Shown here piece by piece: positions 51,651-64,000 of a stretch of 64,000 nt of DNA. The DNA is from Glandiceps talaboti. Taxonomy: Eukaryota; Hemichordata; Enteropneusta; Spengelidae. A program made the position numbers and the translations under genes. The notes beneath the pieces were generated by a model. That model was not told the origin of the DNA and searched no databases. It saw only the letters and a program-made list of their open reading frames with translations. The stretch's first letter is position 1, and each line of letters begins with the position of its first letter. The stretch covers positions 20,711,675 through 20,775,674 of the forward strand of contig NC_135560.1 in assembly GCF_964340395.1 (NCBI RefSeq), in the 5' to 3' direction.

Positions 51651-51788
51651 AATAAACCCACTGAAAACTAGAAACTATCCGAATTTTCAAAAGCAGCCAC
51701 TTCTACTTGGATATCGGATATCTCTGTGTAATTTACTGAAATATTGAGAATTGATTTTTTTCGTTGTATCTTAATATGTATTAATAAA
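51651..51788 (+). promoter_or_regulatory. Poly(A) signals after 3CxxC gene A
   Basis: AATAAA at 51651 and 51783 (another at 51792), 250-400 bases after the stop codon in AT-rich sequence. Confidence 0.5.
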
Positions 51789-51799
51789 GACAATAAAAA

Positions 51800-52772
51800 G
51801 AATCGTATGTCTTATAACATGTATTGTTATTCATTTTTGTAATTGATGGAATATCCTATTTTATAATAATTAAAAGTAACATTTCCAGACTAGTTCCAAA
51901 TATATTCAGTTTCCTTTCCAATAAAATGCAATCGAATAGCAAATACATCATTACTATGAAACTCCTCTAAACAGTAAATCAGATCTTGATCATGAGTAAT
52001 CTCATATCTCATGCAAATGACCCAATGTATAAGGCATCACGCAAAGACCTTCAAGTGTTCCCTTACTGTTGACAACGGTGATCAATATAGCACTAGCTAC
52101 AGTATAATTGATTACTTTCTTAATACTTAAACACCTCAGTGTTGGTTTCTGTTCGTTTGCATTTTACTTGTGTCATTCTACACCTGTGTTGGATCTCAGT
52201 CTTACTTTCACTTCATCGACTGTCATCTGAAGACGAACGGAAGTTCATGCATTTACCAGTATAGTTAATCTCAGAGTACAACAAGAATAACCCAGACTCT
52301 AGATCTATCTCCTAATATACCATCTCATCATCCATAGATTTTATTTTCAGAAAGTATAAGGAAGAAGGGCCAAATAGGGTAGTAATTGACCCGTGATATA
52401 AAAGTTTGCAGAGAAAAAACCCACAAGGTTGTATTATCATTGATTGGTCTATGATTTATTATTAAAATGATAACTTAAACTTGTTAATGAAGCAGCTTTC
52501 GGTTTATATGAGAATTAAGTGCCTTAGTCTAGATAACCACTCTATGTACCCTCATTATTCTCTGTAAATCAGCTTGTAATTTACCCAGAATTGATCAGGT
52601 GTGACCCTTCAACTTATAACGTAATACAAGTTGTTTCCGGTTATACCCCCAGCATACAATGTAGGTATTTAGTATAGATATTACAGAACACCATCAACAA
52701 CGTTAACACCGTCTATCACCAACTATAAACAGTTGACGTTCAAAGGGGACATCTATACTTGGTAGTATCATT
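51800..52772. other. Intergenic, between the 3CxxC genes
   Basis: No gene seen. The last 150 bases probably contain the promoter and 5' UTR of gene B. Confidence 0.5.
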
Positions 52773-56045
<3,273 letters not shown>

Positions 56046-56212
56046 GTAAAATAAGTCGGAGGAAAGCTAAACAAGAAGCTAAGAGTGTCATAAGACGAAC
56101 TGCGTGACTTATATTGCTAATGTAAAATATATACGGAGAGGTTTGTAGAATAGTTGTGTACGTAATACGTTCCTGTCATTTCACTGGTTCGGCACAAATG
56201 ATAGTTTAATAT

Positions 56213-56401
56213 CTACATGTATATACCACCACTCATATTTTCGTTTTCTGGAAAAGATGCATCATCGTAAACCACACCCTCTTTTATGGCACCCCGTCCA
56301 AGACACACATGTTCGTTATTTCGCAGTCTCGCGGAAGAAATAACAGCTCTGGTTTGCGAGAATGGAAAAGATGTTGTGGGGCTCCTCACTACTGACTCCA
56401 T
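56213..56401 (-). CDS. Unrecognised short ORF (62 aa), possible small gene
   Basis: Runs from ATG at 56401 to TAG at 56213 on the minus strand. The composition looks more coding-like than its surroundings, being less AT-rich, with mixed codons and no simple repeats. The peptide begins MESVVRSPTTSFPFSQTR and ends ENENMSGGIYM. I do not recognise a domain, signal peptide or membrane segment. It overlaps the 3' flank of 3CxxC gene B. It could be an intact small protein, an exon of a larger minus-strand gene, or chance. Confidence 0.25.
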   Translation of the reverse strand: MESVVRSPTTSFPFSQTRAVISSARLRNNEHVCLGRGAIKEGVVYDDASFPENENMSGGIYM

Positions 56402-56421
56402 AGTCTTAATATTTTTTTTTG

Positions 56422-56427
56422 AATAAA
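56422..56427 (+). promoter_or_regulatory. Candidate poly(A) signal of 3CxxC gene B
   Basis: AATAAA about 375 bases after the stop codon, following a T-run; a second AATAAA is at 56926. Confidence 0.45.
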
Positions 56428-57115
56428 TTCAAACAGGGATATACTAGCAACGAATATACATTCTAGAATAAATATTAATACTGGAAAAAATCTTTCAACA
56501 CTTCTTCAAGTGGCATATCGTTGTCATGGTGCAGATACAGTGTCAGCGATGCCGATGTTCAGTGATTGTACTTTTTCAATTCTTTGAATGATTAGGTCCG
56601 TCACTTGGAATGTATGGGTGGTACAATCGGCGTAATCATGTTATTTCAAGTTTAGCAAACAGTGCGCCCCCATGCGGAGGATATCGGCCTAAAGTGGAAG
56701 TCAGTGACCCATCATGCATTTACACTGTGTGATCACGACCTTTACTTGTAATACACCTAGGTCCATTGTTTGACCTGATCATATTCATTGAATGCCAGAC
56801 TTACGCCATCTTTCATAGAATTGTTTATTATCAATGTTCACGAAATGTGATTCCTGAATCAAAAATGTATTGTAACAGAATATGTTTCCTATACATTTTA
56901 TTGTAAAATTATAGTAGTACTAGTTAATAAAAAAATATGAACTTCTGCGTATTATGTGTTAGTTCAAATTTTATACACCAATACAGTTTATTGGATCCGT
57001 TAACAGTCATATTATATGTGATGAGTTATTGTAACCTGTACTCTTTTGAGTAACATTTTATTGAAAAAAAAGGGCTGGGGAGGAAAGAAAACGACAAATG
57101 AGCAGAGAGACTGAG

Positions 57116-57251
<136 letters not shown>

Positions 57252-58610
57252 GTTGGCTAGTAATTGTAAAACATGTCATCGTATCGCGGACCGTATTCCT
57301 TTATCTAAAAATCACACCTACTTTGATTAAGCATCGAAAGGTTAACTAGATTTACAACAAGACTCTTTCATGAACCTTCCTCAGTAAATCAGTGAGCCTC
57401 TGTCCGCTCGTCACGTGTGCAACATTTTGAGAGATCTTTAATCCTCATTTTTAACCGTCGACATTAGCGAGAATTCCCTGTGCCTCAAGTATCAAGCGTA
57501 AGTTGACTCTTACAGAGCTAAGTAGATGGATTAAATGTGAAATATGATTTAGAGTCCTACGGGACCGTGTTTATCTGCACAGGCGCCAAAAATATCAGTT
57601 TCTTGCATCTTCATAACCTGTTTTACTAATCACATCTTTCAGACGAATCTCGGGTTTAATCCTTAACATTCACATGACATTTGTATCATTAAACTGCTTT
57701 ATTTTCAACAAGCGTTGACGTGCATGCACAGAAACTCCATGTACAGCGACTACGACTACTTTCACTTAACGTTTTAAACGTGATTTACTCTAAATGCATT
57801 GAGTAAGAATCACTTTATGGCCCAAACGATATGTTAATGAGAGCTTCAACCTCACAGTATTTTCATGGCTAGAGCTGGAAAAGCAACACAGCGTTTGTAG
57901 CGCTTCTTGAGCACATAGTCACTGCTCTATTCATTGAATATGAACGTACAGCTCAACTCAAACGAGATACTAAAAGATTTAACAATTGGCAGGGTTTTCT
58001 AAAATAACTTAAAAGGAAAAAAAAAAACGTTTCGCTACTGTACTTTGCGAAGAAAAAGCCAACGAATGTCATACACTTTCTTCAATAATGACATTCAATG
58101 ATAAAACGGGTCAAATATAATGTACTTTTAGGTTTACAGTGGAAATAAAGGAACCGACTTTTAACAGCTTTGGATTGTTGAATGATCGAAAGAGTTTTGG
58201 ATTAAATTTAATATTTAGAACACATGTAAGACGGTAAACTGAAGTCTTCATTTGATCAACTGAGATTTTGAGAAGATACTCTACGACACAGGTACGTAAT
58301 TACAAGCTTTCCTTTACTGACGATTTGTGTAATTTAACTGAAGATGTCGGTTTTTCAAATAGCTGTAATAAGTGAAACATGGCTTTGGCATACCAGACAT
58401 CCACGTACATGCAGTCCAGTCATTGAGTTATGACTTGACAGTTAAGGTATGGAATCGGGAAATGTTCAAAGAAAAAAAGTCGTTAATACGTCTTATCAGA
58501 AAGCGGTACATTATTTCTTATAAGGCTTTATATTGTATAATTGTCGATTTCATTTTATTATGCTATTGAAATTGACTACTGAGACAAATTGTTTAATTAC
58601 ACTATTCAGA

Positions 58611-58712
58611 ATGTCGGTGTCTATTTTTGTAACACTAGTTCTGCTATGGGTCGTTGAACTTAATCAATGGTCCGGCCTCAGAAGTGATAAACAACGTATC
58701 TTCGATTACTGA
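58611..58712 (+). CDS. Possible signal-peptide exon of an unknown gene (partial)
   Basis: An acceptor-like ATTCAG precedes an ATG at 58611 that opens MSVSIFVTLVLLWVVELNQ, a typical short signal peptide or membrane segment. An unspliced reading stops at TGA 58710-58712. Possible donors are GTGATA after 58683 and GTATCT after 58695. Upstream, CAG followed by GTACGT at 58292 is a strong donor that could close a 5' UTR exon ending at 58291. I find no downstream exon in matching phase, so this is a candidate only: the start of a secreted or membrane protein whose other exons are not recognised, or chance. Confidence 0.25.
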   Translation: MSVSIFVTLVLLWVVELNQWSGLRSDKQRIFDY

Positions 58713-61350
58713 TATAGATTTAGTATGACGTAGCTAGTGTATCAATATACAATATATTTGGTTACCATAGCTTGCATCAATTAGTGATATACTGAATAGA
58801 CACAGACAAGACTGTTCGGGGTAGTAATTCCATAAGTTTCAATGCGATACATTATATCTTGTAACTTGAATGCAATTCGTAGAACAGGAATTGTAATACT
58901 GTAACAGTAGTTCATAATACAAATGTTAACAAGGTACGAGTGAAATAAATTGTACATATAGATATATGAAAATATAATTTTAAAAAAGGTCCTAAGTAAA
59001 GGACCTTTTTTAATTTCACCGTTATGAATTCATGTGGCCTCAATATTTTTCCATTGCGATGAACTCAGGCAATGAGGAGACTGAGATACTTAATGTTTCA
59101 AACAAACAAAGTAAGGAGGTATTTTCTTAAGTTTATTTAATTTCCTCTTAAACAACACAGTTTGATATGATGTGAAGAAGAGATTTGCAAACTAGGCGGT
59201 GCCTCTTTTGAGTATAACATTTAATTTCCCCTTTTCTTTGCCACGTTTCCGACGATATTCAAGAGATCATTGAACTTGAAGGTTTGATGGAATTGTAATC
59301 TTTTTGTGTATTATATGGCGTATTTCTGAATGTAGAGTAGTAATGAGTTGCCTTTATTACCCAATTTAAACGAGTTCATTAATTGATAATTTAGGGGAAG
59401 TTTAATAAACGATTTTTATATTGAACATGTGTGTGTGTGTGCACATTAAATTTCAGAATTAACATAATATGCCACGGTATTGGTTGTAATGGGCTCTACC
59501 AGATGCACACAAAATGATATTGGGGAATTTACAGTCCAAACCATGAACACATACTTTACCACAACGAGCAAAAAACCCCAAAAAGACATTTCAGATACTA
59601 GATGTATTTTGCTTAATAAGTCTACGTTTTTATAATATATACTGATCTCATCACTTTGAAATTCGATGTTGAAGATTTTTTGAATTAATTCATTAGGCGA
59701 CTCGATGTGCTAGCTTCCTGTCATAAATATACCGGAAACAAGCAGGCTGCATGAAAACTGACGATTTATCGCCGCTTGACAAAAATTCTATAGTATAATT
59801 CTTGTCTTTGTATGATTGCCTTAATTTGTCGAACTGTGTTACAATATGAACTTATGACGATATGGAGAAATACTAACACTCGTATGAGAGTAGTTTTCTA
59901 TCATTTTTTTCACAGACCGATGCTAAACTGCTTCTATGCGGAGAAATACTGAGAATAACTAGGGAAAAGAAACATACACGTATTGTGTTGTCCTTTTCGA
60001 ACACAACTACCGGGACACAGTCTTTAGTACACCAACATACAAGAACTCGATTTACTGGAACACGCGATCAATCTACAGTCAAAATGTAATACTCAATGCA
60101 GGATTTAACGTAATAGACCTTTCTCTATACTATCCATGCATTGGTATTCACTTGAAACCATTGTAATAGAAGGTGCAGAAACTGGGAATTTCAAAAATGA
60201 ACATACTGTCTTCACTCATTCTCACTAGCCACGATATATTTTTGTCCTACTGAAGCAGGGGGGGGGGGGTGCCTCTTGTAAAGTGCCCTAAAGAGTCCAA
60301 TGGCTTACGAAGACTTTTTTCATTGAATATGACAAGCAATACACGATAAGTTTCAATTGTTCCTATAGGGGCAAGTACTTGTATACAGGGAAATACTATT
60401 AGATTCCTACCAGACTAATTATCAAAATAAAACCCAAGGCAAACTTGGCTATATTGATAACCATATATCCAATTGTCATTGAATATTAATGACCTTTTCG
60501 GAATCGAAATCAAAAAAATTCTGGATGTAAAAGTAATTTCCCTTTCGTCGTAATAGCAAATTTTAGTTTGGTTCATAAATTATGAAGACACTAAGTAGGC
60601 TTACTCCATGGTTTCTTAATTGAATTCACATTAAAAGTAGCAAAGTGTGTGTTTGACCGATTTCAGTGAAGTTCATTTTAACACACAGCGTGTCGTTTTT
60701 TGACGTTCCTAAATTGCGCGGTTTCTCCAAATCTATTTTCTTTTTCATGCCCTAAGTATTCATGTGCTCGCCTAGAGATCATACTCTATCTCACAATTCA
60801 ATATTTTAACAATGAACTCAACATATGGATACACCTTGTGGATAACTTTTCCTATTGAATGCCACTGTTACAGTAATAAAATCAAAGTATAGGAAACTAT
60901 ATAGTGTTGAAGACAATACATCCCCCGGCAAGACACTCGAATTCACACACTGTAAATGATCGGTGCATCAGGAAAGACATCCTTAATTCTAACACAGACG
61001 ATCGTTATCCTACACGTTTCACCTATTCCAACGTGCTGTCTATGGCGCATTAGGTAATACTTTTTACACGGCTAAATGTATTTACCTATTACCGTTTGAC
61101 ATTTATTCATTTACACTTGTTAAATTTGAATGGAGAACGTGCTAAATTTCAAACACGCCAACAGGTCTTTAAGTGGCAGATTTCAATAATGGGAATGGTA
61201 GCACCAATTAGCAACTGAAATTTGTACGTGCAGGGAAATGCATTTACATGATGAATTATTGGTAGATGTAGTATAATAATAGCACATTACTAAGAATATG
61301 TTCTACTACTTATTGTATATGTTCTACTACTTATTGAGGAATAGAACATA
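58713..61350. other. Non-coding AT-rich stretch
   Basis: No gene I can support. It contains a short G-run near 60258 and several splice-like sites without adjacent coding sequence of recognisable family. Confidence 0.5.
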
Positions 61351-61354
61351 CCTA

Positions 61355-61495
61355 GATACATACATACATACATTCATACATACATACATACATACATACA
61401 TGCATACATGCATGCATGCATGCATGCATGCATACATACATACATACATACATACATACATACATACATACATACATACATACATACATACATAC
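61355..61495 (+). repeat. (CATA)n/(CATG)n microsatellite
   Basis: CATA tetranucleotides with an internal block of CATG. Both strands are open in several frames only because of the repeat. Confidence 0.97.
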
Positions 61496-62410
61496 CCTTC
61501 ATTTTGATAAAGACGGATGTGTGATTGCCAGAGTCATCATCAGCTTGATAAAACATAACTTATTAATATAGTAATAACCGGAATTCCTTGTCACAAGTAC
61601 AGCACGTGTGCTTATAAGTGGACAATCCATCTACAGTTACTTTCAAAACACGTTGTCGTGAATATCAATCTAAATATATATATCATGAAAACATGTCAAC
61701 TTATTCATCGCCTAGCATTGCAGGTATATTGAATTTCATCTAACCGTATACTTTTCCGGTAGAAAAACTAAATAAAATCCCGGGCGTTGTTTATATATAT
61801 TAATGTAAGTATGCCTATGGTATCGTGTTGCTCCATAGACATGCTTGTGATAGATTATGTAAGCACTATATGTCTTGTCACGTATTTTTAGTTTATGTAT
61901 TTCTGTTGAAATAACGACAACTGTGTATCCACACACCTTTTTCGTCATTTATTTTACTATCTATTTTCTTTATGATAACTCATTACTTTTTTCTAATGTG
62001 TAACCAGTAGAACAAACTGGGCATATTTGGTAGTCCGGAGGCCTAGAAACATCTTTTAACTACATAAGTAATCACATGACTCTTTCTTGAAATTTAATAT
62101 TCAAAACAAATGTCACTGAACACAAGCCTAACATGTGCAGATACGTTTTTATAGCAACCACTTGTGCTAGTCCATCGACTTTACACGTAGATTGACAGGC
62201 AGACATTGACAAAGACGGATAGAACGATGTCCATTGGTTTGGACCTGGCTACAAATCGACCCTGAGTTGTCGATCTTGAGCACATGATGAAATGCAGTGT
62301 ATAATCTTTTACAGGTTGTTACTACATTCAGCACCACCCCTTTAAAATCTTCCATAAACTATACTGATAATTCGCCATGATAAGTCCAGCCACCCGCCAC
62401 CTACCAACTC

Positions 62411-62753
62411 ATGTATGTATGTATGTATGTATGTATGTATGTATGTATGTATGTATGTATGTATGTATGTATGCATGTATGTATGCATGCATGTATGTAT
62501 GTATGTATGTATGTATGTATGTATGTATGTATGTATGTATGTATGTATGTGTGTGTGTGTGTGTGTGTGTGCGTATGCATGCATGCATGCATGCATGCAT
62601 GCATGCATGTATGCATGTATGTATGTATGTATGTATGCATGTATGTATGTATGTATGTATGTATGTATGTATGTATGTATGTATGTATGTATGTATGTAT
62701 GCATGCATGTATGTATGTATGTATATGTATATGTGCGTGCGTGCGTGCGTGCG
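62411..62753 (+). repeat. (GTAT)n microsatellite with (GT)n, (GCAT)n and (GTGC)n blocks
   Basis: About 340 bases of mixed tetranucleotides: GTAT, a GT core near 62549-62570, GCAT, GTAT again, and GTGC at the end. All open frames here are repeat artefacts. Confidence 0.97.
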
Positions 62754-64000
62754 AAATGTAATGATTATAAATATACCATGTCAACACTATATTTAAAAAA
62801 GAATAACTTATAGCAGCGTTACACAGCAGTACAGAAATGAAAAGGGCGTGTTAACTGTAACGGCATAATGGTAATAACATATTTACCATTCATGCATGCA
62901 TTGCGATAGGTGTTGTGGGCAATGTTCCAAGTCATGTCTGCAGTGAAGATATCATAGCAACATATCTCGATGCAGATATATTGTTTTCAGAAGTACAATC
63001 TCAAGCTAAGCGTTTTTTAATGAACTTTACGTTATTCCCAGAGTAATTTGACGACACTGGACTAAGTAAGCAGAAGACGGATAAAGCAGAAGGTAGGTAA
63101 AATGTTTGACACTGAGGAGTCTAGGAAGTCTAGATTGTCAATTAGTGGATAGCCTTTGTACTACCAGCCTTTAATTTAGTGGAAAGACCGCATAGCACGA
63201 GTGACATTCCAACTACATTGTGCGATTTCTAAGGAAATATAAAACTGTCAACTAAGCTTTGTGTCAAATGATTTATATCCCAATCACTAGAATTGCAGCG
63301 TGTTTTCCATAAAAACAGAATAATATGGAAAAAAGAGCTATCTATTTTCGAACTTTTTTTCTGCGGGTTTTACAAAAACATAACTCAATAGCATAATTGA
63401 ATATAATACGTATTCGACGCAGATGGCAATATTTGTCACGAATATGTCTATATGTAAATATTGACTTTACTTCATATGTTTTAACATTAAACTCTGTTAT
63501 TACCGAAACAAGTCTTAAGCTTTTAGAAACCCATTTTCTAATATGATAGTTAACACTGAATCCGACACAATAGCCCTTTTGTCTACCATTGCTAGCGAGT
63601 ATGAAATTATAGTTTGTCGATCATAAGATTAGAAGAGTTACAATGGTTATTGTTTGACATGTCCCATCAATCATTAGAAAATTTCTGAAAGATATAACAA
63701 ATAAAACGACAATAAAATTTCAAGACTACCATGGTATTAGTTTCCTTTAGTAAGACACGTCCACGTAACTGGATTTATCGTAATTCTAATAACTGCTACA
63801 ATATTTGTTCATGGTATTTGTATGTCTGAATATCTTATAATACAACCACTTCTCAGATGTCAACTTCCAACCTTCTGTTTTAAGCATTCATGACTCGAAA
63901 CTACGTGTTTTCACGTGTTTTTTGTCAATAGTATTTCCCATCGAGAGAACATTATCTTTTTTACTGCAATACAATAGTTGAATTGATCGCTTCTCAGCCC
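62754..64000. other. Non-coding AT-rich stretch at the window end
   Basis: I see no gene, repeat or RNA that I can support here. Confidence 0.5.

Noticed and set aside
59916-60089. Acceptor with a long T-run followed by 57 open codons
   Set aside because: Its phase does not join the candidate signal-peptide exon at 58611, and the peptide resembles no family I know.
62342-62813. Several long overlapping open frames of Met-Tyr-Val-Cys or His-Thr-Tyr-Ile repeats
   Set aside because: They are readings of a tetranucleotide microsatellite in all frames and on both strands.

Overview
The window is nuclear DNA from an animal. Every gene I recognise is split by GT-AG introns, the intergenic DNA is AT-rich, and microsatellites, minisatellites and short inverted-repeat (MITE-like) elements are abundant. 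The gene content (alpha-type nicotinic receptor, class III-like myosin with an SH2 tail, ALDH1A-type dehydrogenase, UBA-Pth2, 3CxxC zinc fingers) fits a marine invertebrate deuterostome or lophotrochozoan. I cannot name the species from sequence alone. I see no tRNA, rRNA, CRISPR array, retrovirus-like element or bacterial gene.

Layout. 1-2454: the last two coding exons of a nicotinic acetylcholine receptor alpha-type subunit (+), with the 5' part outside the window. 2455-5300: intergenic, with a 254-bp MITE. 5308-30250: a complete 30-exon gene (+) for a 1057-residue unconventional myosin (motor, one IQ-like motif, proline-rich linker, SH2, proline-rich tail), with a TATA promoter and a long 3' UTR. 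Its introns hold several foldback elements, and two of its exon edges are tandemly duplicated. 30315-30665: a 45-bp minisatellite. 31429-43252: a complete 13-exon ALDH1A-type aldehyde dehydrogenase gene on the minus strand (492 aa), convergent with the myosin; intron 5 holds about 2 kb of a 62-bp minisatellite with a 434-bp higher-order period. 46296-48545: a complete five-exon UBA-Pth2 peptidyl-tRNA hydrolase gene on the minus strand (218 aa). 50046-51400 and 52777-56045: two tandem paralogous 3CxxC zinc-finger genes (+), the second with a duplicated putative first exon. 56046-64000: mostly non-coding, rich in (GA), (CATA) and (GTAT) microsatellites, with one weak candidate for the start of a secreted-protein gene near 58610.

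The genes are not an operon-like system and no shared pathway is evident. The most unusual object is the SH2-bearing myosin. Its motor begins as class III myosins do after their kinase, but the kinase is absent, and the phosphotyrosine-binding domain is followed and preceded by YxxL-type tyrosines and polyproline. The tandem duplications at exon edges in this gene, the nested minisatellite in the ALDH gene and the duplicated first exon of the second zinc-finger gene are the structural points most worth following.
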